Made by a program: the position numbers and the translations under genes. Shown one piece after another: positions 12,166-24,985 of a stretch of 64,000 nt of DNA (positions are counted from its first letter, which is position 1; each line of letters opens with the position of its first letter). This stretch comes from Chondrosia reniformis (taxonomy: Eukaryota > Porifera > Demospongiae > Chondrillida > Chondrillidae). The notes under the pieces were generated by a model. The model had not been told where the DNA came from. It made no database searches and worked only from the letters and a program-made list of their open reading frames with translations. Location: positions 6,498,501 to 6,562,500 of the forward strand of contig OX359201.1 of NCBI GenBank assembly GCA_947172415.1, written 5' to 3'.

Positions 12166-13075
12166 ATTATATGGATGTCAAAGTGAAATTTTGCCAATCG
12201 ATGGCCAACGAAACTCCAAAGAAAAAAAGTTGGACCATACCGAACGCTACCATCCACGACGCTCAGAGGCCGGGATCGGTGGTAACGCTCTGCCGAGTTG
12301 AGCTTTGGGTGTCACTTGCGTGAGAAGAACCAGTTCTTCTCGATATGGCCGACTCATATGAATACTTAAAGATATCAGATGCCAATCCCACATTACGTGG
12401 AACCCCCCCGAAATCCGGATTATTGGTGAGCACGTCTCTATGGCACCAACCGATTAGGAGACAGCTTCAGAGTCTAAGCGCTACCAACCCCTATGGGAAC
12501 CGCTACCACCATAGGGATGTGTCCAGGTAGGCCTACTTTATAAGGTTTTGCGCTTCTATTTAAACAACAAAATTTCAAAAGGAAACGATTGTGGTTGGCG
12601 CTATTCCATACTTAAGAATAGGGTATTTGCGAGAAAAATGTAGTCAAATTATACCAAGTTAATTCGGGATCAGTGCATCGTTCCAAGCCATTTTAAAGGT
12701 ATATCCAGTATTTGTGGTTCATCTAGAAACCGGGAAAAATGGGTAGAATCCTGTAAGTGTCTTGATTAGCGGAGGAGAACAACTTTTCTGGTCCCATGTA
12801 GAAACGATTTTAGCGAGAGGTGTTCCGATATGAACGTAAACTAGTATAACCAGCCACACTCAATCTCAATTGCTGTAATAGCATAATGGCTACCTGCCTC
12901 TATATAAATACCTTCTGATAGCTGCGTTCTGGACTGTCTCTGCGTGTTTCTAGTTGCCCCATTCATGTCAAAACATTTCAACTTTGGTATGCCGATAATT
13001 TCCATAATAGTATCGCACGATATAAATGCTACACAGTTAAAAGGTCGTATAGTAGAAATTTTATGTACATTAGAG
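12166..13075. repeat. Satellite long unit, copy 1 (5'-truncated, diverged)
   Basis: It lacks the first ~170 bp seen in copies 2-4 and begins at ATTATATGGATGTC. Several substitutions and indels mark it as older. It carries the GC-rich block, including the CCCTATGG/CCATAGGG hairpin. Confidence 0.9.
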
Positions 13076-14238
13076 TGCTATAACTCTGCCAAATGGAGAG
13101 ATATGAATCTTAAACTCTATCTCAATATTCACAGGGATGTATGAAAGGCTTCCAAAAAGTCTTGCAAATTTTGATATCTACTCAAATTTGCTCTATCTCT
13201 CACCATACATTAACTTCGTATAGAAGTAATTTAAAGTAAATTCAGTGCTGTAACTCTGCCAAATGGAAAGATATGAATCTTAAACTCTATCTCAATATTC
13301 ACAGGCATGTATGAAAGGCTTCCAATAAGTCTTGCTAATTTTGATATCTACTCAAATTTGCCCTATCTCTCACCATACATTAACTTCGTATAGCAGTAAT
13401 TTAAAGTACATTCAGTGCTGTAACTCTGCCAAATGGAGAGATATGAATCTTAAACTCTATCTCAATATTCACAGGGATGTATGAAAGGCTTCCAATGAGT
13501 TTTGCAAATTTTGATATCTACTCAAATTTGCCCTATACGTATCTCACCATACATTAACTTCGTATAGAAGTAATTTAAAGTAAATTCAGTGCTGTAACTC
13601 TGCCAAATGGAGAGATATGAATCTTAAACTCTATCTCAATATTCACAGGGATGTATGAAAGGCTTCCAATGAGTTTTGCAAATTTTGATATCTACTCAAA
13701 TTTGCCCTATCTCTCACCATACATTAACTTGGTATAGCAGTAATTTAAAGTACATTCAGTGCTGTAACTCTGCCAAATGGAGAGATATGAATCTTAAACT
13801 CTATCTCAATATTCACAGGGATGTATGAAAGACTTCCAATGAGTTTTGCAAATTTTGATATCTACTCAAATTTGCCCTATCTCTCACCATACATTAACTT
13901 CGTATAGCAGTAATTTAAAGTAAATTCAGTGCTGTAACTCTGCCAAATGGAGAGATATGAATCTTAAACTCTATCTCAATATTCACAGGGATGTATGAAA
14001 GGCTTCCAATGAGTTTTGCAAATTTTGATATCTACACAAATTTGCCCTATCTCTCACCATACATTAACTTCGTATAGAAGTAATTTAAAGTACATTCAGT
14101 GCTGTAACTCTGCCAAATGGAGAGATATGAATCTTAAACTCTATCTCAATATTCACAGGGATGTATGAAAGGCTTCCAATGAGTTTTGCAAATTTTGATA
14201 TCTACACAAATTTGCCCTATATCTCACCATACATTAAC
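13076..14238. repeat. 170-bp monomer run 1 (7 copies)
   Basis: The repeated TAACTCTGCC landmark falls at 13081, 13251, 13421, 13595, 13765, 13935 and 14105. Spacing is 170 bp, with one 174-bp step caused by an extra ACGT. Confidence 0.95.
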
Positions 14239-15317
14239 TAACCCTAATTGTGTAATGCTATAAATGGCCGACCTTGAGTAGGTATAAAAGTGAAATGCGG
14301 TACTGTATATATTTCTGAAAATTAGAACTCTTTGAAAGATTTCTTATACACATGGATATGCACTGTGTAGTACTTGATTGTTGTTGAAGCAGTATCTATC
14401 CATATATATTATATGGATGTCGTTAAAGTGAAATTTTGCCAATCGACGGCCAACGAAACTCCAAAGAAAAAAAGTTGGACCATACCGAACGCTACCATCC
14501 ACGACGCTCAGAGGCCGGGATCGGTGGTAACGCTCTGCCGAGTTGAGCTTTGGGTGTCACTTGCGTGAGAAGAACCAGTTCTTCTCGATATGGCCGACTC
14601 ATATGAATCCTAAGATATCAGATGCCAATCCCACATTACGTGGAACCCCCCCGAAATCCGGATTATTGGTGAGCACGTCTCTATGGCACCAACCGATTAG
14701 GAGACAGCTTCAGAGTCTAAGCGCTACCAACCCCTATGGGAACCGCTACCACCATAGGGATGTGTCCAGGTAGGCCTACTTTATAAGGTTTTGCGCTTCT
14801 ATTTAAACAACAAAATTTCAAAAGGAAACGATTGTGGTTGGCGCTATTCCATACTTAAGAATAGGGTATTTGCGAGAAAAATGTAGTCAAAATATACCAA
14901 GTTAATTCGGGATCAGTGCATCGTTCCAAGCCATTTTAAAGGTATATCCAGTATTTGTGGTTCATCTAGAAACCGGGAAAAATGGATAGAATCCTGTAAG
15001 TGTCTTGATTAGCGGAGGAGAACAACTTTTCTGGTCCCATGTAGAAACGATTTTAGCGAGAGGTGTTCCGATATGAACGTAAACTAGTATAACCAGCCAC
15101 ACTCAATCTCAATTGCTGTAATAGCATAATGGCTACCTGCCTCTATATAAATACCTTCTGATAGCTGCGTTCTGGACTGTCTCTGCGTGTTTCTAGTTGC
15201 CCATTCATGTCAAAACATTTCAACTTTGGTGTGCCGATAATTTCCATAATAGTATCGCACGATATAAATGCTACACCATTAAAAGGTCGTATAGTAGAAA
15301 TTTTATGTACATTAGAG
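14239..15317. repeat. Satellite long unit, copy 2 (full length)
   Basis: Full ~1.08-kb unit starting AACCCTAATTGTG. It contains a 9-bp inverted repeat at 14398-14418, a GC-rich block (about 14440-14780) and AT-rich flanks. Two short open frames (64 and 76 codons) recur in copies 2-4 only because the copies are nearly identical. Confidence 0.93.
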
Positions 15318-18300
15318 TGCTGTAACTCTGCCAAATGGAGAGATATGAATCTTAAACTCTATCTCAATATTCACAGGGATGTATGAAAGGCTTCCAATGA
15401 GTTTTGCAAATTTTGATATCTACACAAATTTGCCCTATCTCTCACCATACATTAACTTCGTATAGAAGTAATTTAAAGTACATTCAGTGCTGTAACTCTG
15501 CCAAATGGAGAGATATGAATCTTAAACTCTATCTCAATATTCACAGGGATGTATGAAAGGCTTCCAATGAGTTTTGCAAATTTTGATATCTACTCAAATT
15601 TGCCCTATCTCTCACCATACATTAACTTCGTATAGCAGTAATTTAAAGTAAATTCAGTGCTGTAACTCTGCCAAATGGAGAGATATGAATCTTAAACTCT
15701 ATCTCAATATTCACAGGGATGTATGAAAGACTTCCAATGAGTTTTGCAAATTTTGATATCTACTCAAATTTGCCCTATCTCTCACCATACATTAACTTCG
15801 TATAGAAGTAATTTAAAGTACATTCAGTGCTGTAACTCTGCCAAATGGAGAGATATGAATCTTAAACTCTATCTCAATATTCACAGGGATGTATGAAAGG
15901 CTTCCAATGAGTTTTGCAAATTTTGATATCTACTCAAATTTGCCCTATCTCTCACCATACATTAACTTCGTATAGAAGTAATTTAAAGTACATTCAGTGC
16001 TGTAACTCTGCCAAATGGAGAGATATGAATCTTAAACTCTATCTCAATATTCACAGGCATGTATTAAAGGGTACCAATGAGTTTTGCAAATTTTGATATC
16101 TACTCAAATTTGCCCTATCTCTCACCATACATTAACTTCGTATAGCAGTAATTTAAAGTACATTCAGTGCTGTAACTCTGCCAAATGGAGAGATATGAAT
16201 CTTAAACTCTATCTCAATATTCACAGGGATGTATGAAAGGCTTCCAATGAGTTTTGCAAATTTTGATATCTACACAAATTTGCACTATATCTCACCTTAC
16301 ATTAACTTCGTATAGCAGTAATTTAAAGTACATTCAGTGCTGTAACTCTGCCAAATGGAGAGATATGAATCTTAAACTCTATCTCAATATTCACAGGGAT
16401 GTATGAAAGGCTTCCAATGAGTTTTGCAAATTTTGATATCTACTCAAATTTGCCCTATCTCTCACCATACATTAACTTCGTATAGCAGTAATTTAAAGTA
16501 CATTCAGTGCTGTAACTCTGCCAAATGGAGAGATATGAATCTTAAACTCTATCTCAATATTCACAGGAATGTATTAAAGGGTACCAATGAGTTTTGCAAA
16601 TTTTGATATCTACTCAAATTTGCCCTATCTCTCACCATACATTAACTTCGTATAGAAGTAATTTAAAGTAAATTCAGTGCTGTAACTCTGCCAAATGGAG
16701 AGATATGAATCTTAAACTCTATCTCAATATTCACAGGGATGTATGAAAGGCTTCCAATGAGTTTTGCAAATTTTGATATCTACACAAATTTGCCCTATCT
16801 CTCACTATACGTACATTAACTTCGTATAGCAGTAATTTAAAGTACATTCAGTGCTGTAACTCTGCCAAATGGAGAGATATGAATCTTAAACTCTATCTCA
16901 ATATTCACAGGGATGTATTAAAGGCTTCCAATGAGTTTTGCAAATTTTGATATCTACTCAAATTTGCCCTATATCTCACCATACATTAACTTCGTATAGA
17001 AGTAATTTAAAGTACATTCAGTGCTGTAACTCTGCCAAATGGAGAGATATGAATCTTAAACTCTATCTCAATATTCACAGGCATGTATTAAAGGGTACCA
17101 ATGAGTTTTGCAAATTTTGATATCTACTCAAATTTGCCCTATCTCTCACCATACATTAACTTCGTATAGCAGTAATTTCAAGTACATTCAGTGCTGTAAC
17201 TCTGCCAAATGGAGAGATATGAATCTTAAACTCTATCTCAATATTCACAGGGATGTATGAAAGGCTTCCAATGAGTTTTGCAAATTTTGATATCTACACA
17301 AATTTGCCCTATCTCTCACCAATACATTAACTTCGTATAGAAGTAATTTAAAGTACATTCAGTGCTGTAACTCTGCCAAATGGAGAGATATGAATCTTAA
17401 ACTCTATCTCAATATTCACAGGGATGTATGAAAGGCTTCCAATGAGTTTTGCAAATTTTGATATCTACTCAAATTTGCCCTATCTCTCACCATACATTAA
17501 CTTGGTATAGCAGTAATTTAAAGTACATTCAGTGCTGTAACTCTGCCAAATGGAGAGATATGAATCTTAAACTCTATCTCAATATTCACAGGGATGTATG
17601 AAAGGCTTCCAATGAGTTTTGCAAATTTTGATATCTACTCAAATTTGCCCTATCTCTCACCATACATTAACTTCGTATAGCAGTAATTTAAAGTAAATTC
17701 AGTGCTGTAACTCTGCCAAATGGAGAGATATGAATCTTAAACTCTATCTCAATATTCACAGGGATGTATGAAAGGCTTCCAATGAGTTTTGCAAATTTTG
17801 ATATCTACTCAAATTTGCCCTATCTCTCACCATACATTAACTTCGTATAGCAGTAATTTAAAGTACATTCAGTGCTGTAACTCTGCCAAATGGAGAGATA
17901 TGAATCTTAAACTCTATCTCAATATTCACAGGGATGTATGAAAGGCTTCCAATGAGTTTTGCAAATTTTGATATCTACACAAATTTGCTCTATCTCTCAC
18001 CATACATTAACTTCGTATAGAAGTAATTTAAAGTACATTCAGTGCTGTAACTCTGCCAAATGGAGAGATATGAATCTTAAACTCTATCTCAATATTCACA
18101 GGGATGTATTAAAGGGTACCAATGAGTTTTGCAAATTTTGATATCTACTCAAATTTGCCCTATCTCTCACCATACATTAACTTCGTATAGCAGTAATTTA
18201 AAGTAAATTCAGTGCTGTAACTCTGCCAAATGGAGAGATATGAATCTTAAACTCTATCTCAATATTCACAGGGATGTATGAAAGGCTTCCAATGAGTTTT

Positions 18301-19205
18301 GCAAATTTTGATATCTACACAAATTTGCCCTATATCTCACCATACATTAACTTCGTATAGCAGTAATTTAAAGTACATTCAGTGCTGTAACTCTGCCAAA
18401 TGGAGAGATATGAATCTTAAACTCTATCTCAATATTCACAGGGATGTATGAAAGGCTTCCAATGAGTTTTGCAAATTTTGATATCTACTCAAATTTGCCC
18501 TATCTCTCACCATACATTAACTTCGTATAGAAGTAATTTAAAGTACATTCAGTGCTGTAACTCTGCCAAATGGAGAGATATGAATCTTAAACTCTATCTC
18601 AATATTCACAGGCATGTATTAAAGGGTACCAATGAGTTTAGCAAATTTTGATATCTACTCAAATTTGCCCTATCTCTCACCATACGTACATTAACTTCGT
18701 ATAGCAGTAATTTAAAGTACATTCAGTGCTGTAACTCTGCCAAATGGAGAGATATGAATCTTAAACTCTATCTCAATATTCACAGGGATGTATGAAAGGC
18801 TTCCAATGAGTTTTGCAAATTTTGATATCTACTCAAATTTGCCCTATCTCTCACCATACATTAACTTCGTATAGAAGTAATTTAAAGTACATTCAGTGCT
18901 GTAACTCTGCCAAATGGAGAGATATGAATCTTAAACTCTATCTCAATATTCACAGGGATGTATTAAAGGGTACCAATGAGTTTTGCAAATTTTGATATCT
19001 ACTCAAATTTGCCCTATCTCTCACCATACCTTAACTTGGTATAGCAGTAATTTAAAGTACATTCAGTGCTGTAACTCTGCCAAATGGAGAGATATGAATC
19101 TTAAACTCTATCTCAATATTCACAGGGATGTATGAAAGGCTTCCAATGAGTTTTGCAAATTTTGATATCTACACAAATTTGCCCTATATCTCACCATACA
19201 TTAAC
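15318..19205. repeat. 170-bp monomer run 2 (23 copies)
   Basis: Twenty-three monomers at ~170-bp spacing. A diagnostic variant, TATTAAAGGGTACC in place of TATGAAAGGCTTCC, recurs near 16060, 16571, 17084, 18106, 18616 and 18960. This gives a three-monomer (~510-bp) higher-order period with one skipped position. Confidence 0.95.
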
Positions 19206-20285
19206 TAACCCTAATTGTGTAATGCTATAAATGGCCGACCTTGAGTAGGTATAAAAGTGAAATGCGGTACTGTATATATTTCTGAAAATTAGAACTCTTT
19301 GAAAGATTTCTTATACACATGGATATGCACTGTGTAGTACTTGATTGTTGTTGAAGCAGTATCTATCCATATATATTATATGGATGTCGTTAAAGTGAAA
19401 TTTTGCCAATCGACGGCCAACGAAACTCCAAAGAAAAAAAGTTGGACCATACCGAACGCTACCATCCACGACGCTCAGAGGCCGGGATCGGTGGTAACGC
19501 TCTGCCGAGTTGAGCTTTGGGTGTCACTTGCGTGAGAAGAACCAGTTCTTCTCGATATGGCCGACTCATATGAATCCTAAGATATCAGATGCCAATCCCA
19601 CATTACGTGGAACCCCCCCGAAATCCGGATTATTGGTGAGCACGTCTCTATGGCACCAACCGATTAGGAGACAGCTTCAGAGTCTAAGCGCTACCAACCC
19701 CTATGGGAACCGCTACCACCATAGGGATGTGTCCAGGTAGGCCTACTTTATAAGGTTTTGCGCTTCTATTTAAACAACAAAATTTCAAAAGGAAACGATT
19801 GTGGTTGGCGCTATTCCATACTTAAGAATAGGGTATTTGCGAGAAAAATGTAGTCAAAATATACCAAGTTAATTCGGGATCAGTGCATCGTTCCAAGCCA
19901 TTTTAAAGGTATATCCAGTATTTGTGGTTCATCTAGAAACCGGGAAAAATGGATAGAATCCTGTAAGTGTCTTGATTAGCGGAGGAGAACAACTTTTCTG
20001 GTCCCATGTAGAAACGATTTTAGCGAGAGGTGTTCCGATATGAACGTAAACTAGTATAACCAGCCACACTCAATCTCAATTGCTGTAATAGCATAATGGC
20101 TACCTGCCTCTATATAAATACCTTCTGATAGCTGCGTTCTGGACTGTCTCTGCGTGTTTCTAGTTGCCCATTCATGTCAAAACATTTCAACTTTGGTGTG
20201 CCGATAATTTCCATAATAGTATCGCACGATATAAATGCTACACCATTAAAAGGTCGTATAGTAGAAATTTTATGTACATTAGAGT
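19206..20285. repeat. Satellite long unit, copy 3 (full length)
   Basis: Essentially the same sequence as copy 2, offset by 4,967 bp. Confidence 0.93.
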
Positions 20286-23200
20286 GCTGTAACTCTGCCA
20301 AATGGAGAGATATGAATCTTAAACTCTATCTCAATATTCACAGGGATGTATTAAAGGGTACCAATGAGTCTTGCAAATTTTGATATCTACTCAAATTTGC
20401 CCTATCTCTCACCATACATTAACTTCGTATAGCAGTAATTTAAAGTACATTCAGTGCTGTAACTCTGCCAAATGGAGAGATATGAATCTTAAACTCTATC
20501 TCAATATTCACAGGGATGTATGAAAGGCTTTCAATGAGTTTGCAAATTTTGATATCTACTCAAATTTGCCCTATCTCTCACCATACATTAACTTCGTATA
20601 GCAGTAATTTAAAGTACATTCAGTGCTGTAACTCTGCCAAATGGAGAGATATGAATCTTAAACTCTATCTCAAGATTCACAGGCATGTATGAAAGGCTTC
20701 CAATGAGTTTTGCAAATTTTGATATCTACTCAAATTTGCCCTATCTCTCACCATACATTAACTTCGTATAGCAGTAATTTAAAGTACATTCAGTGCTGTA
20801 ACTCTGCCAAATGGAGAGATATGAATCTTAAACTCTATCTCAATATTCACAGGGATGTATGAAAGGCTTCCAATGAGTTTTGCAAATTTTGATATTTACT
20901 CAAATTTGCCCTATCTCTCACCATACATTAACTTCGTATAGCAGTAATTTAAAGTACATTCAGTGCTGTAACTCTGCCAAATGGAGAGATATGAATCTTA
21001 AACTCTATCTCAATATTCACAGGGATGTATGAAAGGCTTCCAATGAGTTTTGCAAATTTTGATATCTACTCAAATTTGCCCTATCTCTCACCATACATTA
21101 ACTTCGTATAGAATTAATTTAAAGTACATTCAGTGCTGTAACTCTGCCAAATGGAGAGATATGAATCTTAAACTCTATCTCAATATTCACAGGGATGTAT
21201 GAAAGGCTTCCAATGAGTTTTGCAAATTTTGATATCTACTCAAATTTGCCCTATCTCTCACCATACATTAACTTCGTATAGAAGTAATTTAAAGTACATT
21301 CAGTGCTGTAACTCTGCCAAATGGAGAGATATGAATCTTAAACTCTATCTCAATATTCACAGGGATGTATGAAAGGCTTCCAATGAGTTTTGCAAATTTT
21401 GATATCTACTCAAATTTGCCCTATCTCTCACCATACATTAACTTCGTATAGCAGTAATTTAAAGTACATTCAGTGCTGTAACTCTGCCAAATGGAGAGAT
21501 ATGAATCTTAAACTCTATCTCAATATTCACAGGGATGTATGAAAGGCTTCCAATGAGTTTTGCAAATTTTGATATCTACTCAAATTTGCCCTATCTCTCA
21601 CCATACATTAACTTCGTATAGCACTAATTAGCAGTAATTTAAAGTACATTCAGTGCTGTAACTCTGCCAAATGGAGAGATATGAATCTTAAACTCTATCT
21701 CAATATTCACAGGGATGTATGAAAGGCTTCCAATGAGTTTTGCAAATTTTGATATCTACACAAATTTGCCCTATCTCTCACCATACGTACATTAACTTCG
21801 TATAGCAGTAACTTAAAGTAAATTCAGTGCTGTAACTCTGCCAAATGGAGAGATATGAATCTTAAACTCTATCTCAATATTCACAGAGATGTATTAAAGG
21901 GTACCAATGAGTTTTGCAAATTTTGATATCTACTCAAATTTGCCCTATCTCTCACCATACATTAACTTCGTATAGCAGTAATTTAAAGTACATTCAGTGC
22001 TGTAACTCTGCCAAATGGAGAGATATGAATCTTAAACTCTATCTCAATATTCACAGGGATGTATGAAAGGCTTCCAATGAGTTTTGCAAATTTTGATATC
22101 TACTCAAATTTGCCCTATCTCTCACCATACATTAACTTCGTATAGCAGTAACTTAAAGTAAATTCAGTGCTGTAACTCTGCCAAATGGAGAGATATGAAT
22201 CTTAAACTCTATCTCAATATTCACAGGGATGTATTAAAGGCTTCCAATGAGTTTTGCAAATTTTGATATCTACTCAAATTTGCCCTATCTCTCACCATAC
22301 ATTAACTTCGTATAGCAGTAACTTAAAGTAAATTCAGTGCTGTAACTCTGCCAAATGGAGAGATATGAATCTTAAACTCTATCTCAATATTCACAGGGAT
22401 GTATGAAAGGCTTCCAATGAGTTTTGCAAATTTTGATATCTACACAAATTTGCCCTATCTCTCACCATACATTAACTTCGTATAGCAGTAATTTAAAGTA
22501 CATTCAGTGCTGTAACTCTGCCAAATGGAGAGATATGAATCTTAAACTCTATCTCAATATTCACAGGGATGTATGAAAGGCTTCCAATGAGTTTTGCAAA
22601 TTTTGATATCTACTCAAATTTGCCCTATCTCTCACCATACATTAACTTCGTATAGAAGTAATTTAAAGTACATTCAGTGCTGTAACTCTGCCAAATGGAG
22701 AGATATGAATCTTAAACTCTATCTCAATATTCACAGGGATGTATGAAAGGCTTCCAATGAGTTTTGCAAATTTTGATATCTACTCAAATTTGCCCTATCT
22801 CTCACCATACATTAACTTCGTATAGCAGTAATTTAAAGTACATTCAGTGCTGTAACTCTGCCAAATGGAGAGATATGAATCTTAAACTCTATCTCAATAT
22901 TCACAGGGATGTATGAAAGGCTTCCAATGAGTTTTGCAAATTTTGATATCTACACAAATTTGCCCTATATCTCACCATACATTAACTTCGTATAGAAGTA
23001 ATTTAAAGTACATTCAGTGCTGTAACTCTGCCAAATGGAGAGATATGAATCTTAAACTCTATCTCAATATTCACAGGCATGTATTAAAGGGTACCAATGA
23101 GTTTTGCAAATTTTGATATCTACACAAATTTGCCCTATATCTCACCATACATTAACTTCGTATAGCAGTAATTTAAAGTACATTCAGTGCTGTAACTCTG

Positions 23201-23500
23201 CCAAATGGAGAGATATGAATCTTAAACTCTATCTCAATATTCACAGGGATGTATGAAAGGCTTCCAATGAGTTTTGCAAATTTTGATATCTACTCAAATT
23301 TGCCCTATCTCTCACCATACGTACATTAACTTCGTATAGCAGTAATTTAAAGTACATTCAGTGCTGTAACTCTGCCAAATGGAGAGATATGAATCTTAAA
23401 CTCTATCTCAATATTCACAGGGATGTATTAAAGGCTTCCAATGAGTTTTGCAAATTTTGATATCTACTCAAATTTGCCCTATATCTCACCATACATTAAC
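20286..23500. repeat. 170-bp monomer run 3 (19 copies)
   Basis: Nineteen monomers, with small indels such as an ACTAATTAGC-type insertion near 21623 and ACGT insertions. The trimeric variant period is not regular here. Confidence 0.94.
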
Positions 23501-24580
23501 TAACCCTAATTGTGTAATGCTATAAATGGCCGACCTTGAGTAGGTATAAAAGTGAAATGCGGTACTGTATATATTTCTGAAAATTAGAACTCTTTGAAAG
23601 ATTTCTTATACACATGGATATGCACTGTGTAGTACTTGATTGTTGTTGAAGCAGTATCTATCCATATATATTATATGGATGTCGTTAAAGTGAAATTTTG
23701 CCAATCGACGGCCAACGAAACTCCAAAGAAAAAAAGTTGGACCATACCGAACGCTACCATCCACGACGCTCAGAGGCCGGGATCGGTGGTAACGCTCTGC
23801 CGAGTTGAGCTTTGGGTGTCACTTGCGTGAGAAGAACCAGTTCTTCTCGATATGGCCGACTCATATGAATCCTAAGATATCAGATGCCAATCCCACATTA
23901 CGTGGAACCCCCCCGAAATCCGGATTATTGGTGAGCACGTCTCTATGGCACCAACCGATTAGGAGACAGCTTCAGAGTCTAAGCGCTACCAACCCCTATG
24001 GGAACCGCTACCACCATAGGGATGTGTCCAGGTAGGCCTACTTTATAAGGTTTTGCGCTTCTATTTAAACAACAAAATTTCAAAAGGAAACGATTGTGGT
24101 TGGCGCTATTCCATACTTAAGAATAGGGTATTTGCGAGAAAAATGTAGTCAAAATATACCAAGTTAATTCGGGATCAGTGCATCGTTCCAAGCCATTTTA
24201 AAGGTATATCCAGTATTTGTGGTTCATCTAGAAACCGGGAAAAATGGATAGAATCCTGTAAGTGTCTTGATTAGCGGAGGAGAACAACTTTTCTGGTCCC
24301 ATGTAGAAACGATTTTAGCGAGAGGTGTTCCGATATGAACGTAAACTAGTATAACCAGCCACACTCAATCTCAATTGCTGTAATAGCATAATGGCTACCT
24401 GCCTCTATATAAATACCTTCTGATAGCTGCGTTCTGGACTGTCTCTGCGTGTTTCTAGTTGCCCATTCATGTCAAAACATTTCAACTTTGGTGTGCCGAT
24501 AATTTCCATAATAGTATCGCACGATATAAATGCTACACCATTAAAAGGTCGTATAGTAGAAATTTTATGTACATTAGAGT
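23501..24580. repeat. Satellite long unit, copy 4 (full length)
   Basis: Essentially the same sequence as copies 2 and 3, offset by 4,295 bp from copy 3. Confidence 0.93.
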
Positions 24581-24985
24581 GCTGTAACTCTGCCAAATGG
24601 AGAGATATGAATCTTAAACTCTATCTCAATATTCACAGGGATGTATGAAAGGCTTCCAATGAGTTTTGCAAATTTTGATATCTACACAAATTTGCCCTAT
24701 CTCTCACCATACATTAACTTCCTATAGAAGTAATTTAAAGTACATTCAGTGCTGTAACTCTGCCAAATGGAGAGATATGAATCTTAAACTCTATCTCAAT
24801 ATTCACAGGCATGTATTAAAGGGTACCAATGAGTTTTGCAAATTTTGATATCTACTCAAATTTACCCTATCTCTCACCATACATTAACTTCGTATAGCAG
24901 TAATTTAAAGTACATTCAGTGCTGTAACTCTGCCAAATGGAGAGATATGAATCTTAAAGTCTATCTCAGGATTCACAGGGAAATA
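24581..24985. repeat. 170-bp monomer run 4 (about 2.4 copies, array end)
   Basis: Three monomer starts. The last is cut off within GATTCACAGGG and then passes into unique sequence (AAATACCCTGACTGTG). Confidence 0.9.

Larger units (their letters stand above)
12166..24985. repeat. Compound satellite: long unit plus ~170-bp monomer runs
   Basis: 12.8 kb made of four blocks. Each block is a long unit (truncated in block 1) followed by a run of ~170-bp monomers. The long units are at 12166-13075, 14239-15317, 19206-20285 and 23501-24580. The runs hold 7, 23, 19 and 3 monomers. Every full junction enters the long unit at the same point (CATTAACT|AACCCTAATT). Every run starts at CTGTAACTCTGCC after GTACATTAGAGTG, which itself resembles the monomer's GTACATTCAGTG. 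Long units 2-4 appear almost identical; unit 1 has several substitutions and small indels. No transposase or reverse transcriptase is visible. Either a satellite or a non-autonomous mobile element with internal repeats would fit. Confidence 0.95.

Noticed and set aside
14440..14780. 5S rRNA or U-snRNA in the GC-rich part of the long unit
   Set aside because: Checked by eye against remembered conserved blocks of 5S, U1, U2 and U6; none fits. Only a tRNA-like A-box resemblance remains.
14374..24035. 64- and 76-codon frames in the long satellite units
   Set aside because: They are identical in three copies because the copies themselves are nearly identical. There is no diverged homologue showing protein constraint, and copy 1 breaks the frames.
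15914..24848. Repeated 60-codon frames (MQILISTQICPISHH...)
   Set aside because: They open wherever the TATTAAA variant removes a TGA in the satellite monomer. They mark the variant; they are not proteins.
12166..24985. CRISPR array
   Set aside because: The monomers are directly adjacent and ~170 bp, with no unique spacers. The genome is eukaryotic.
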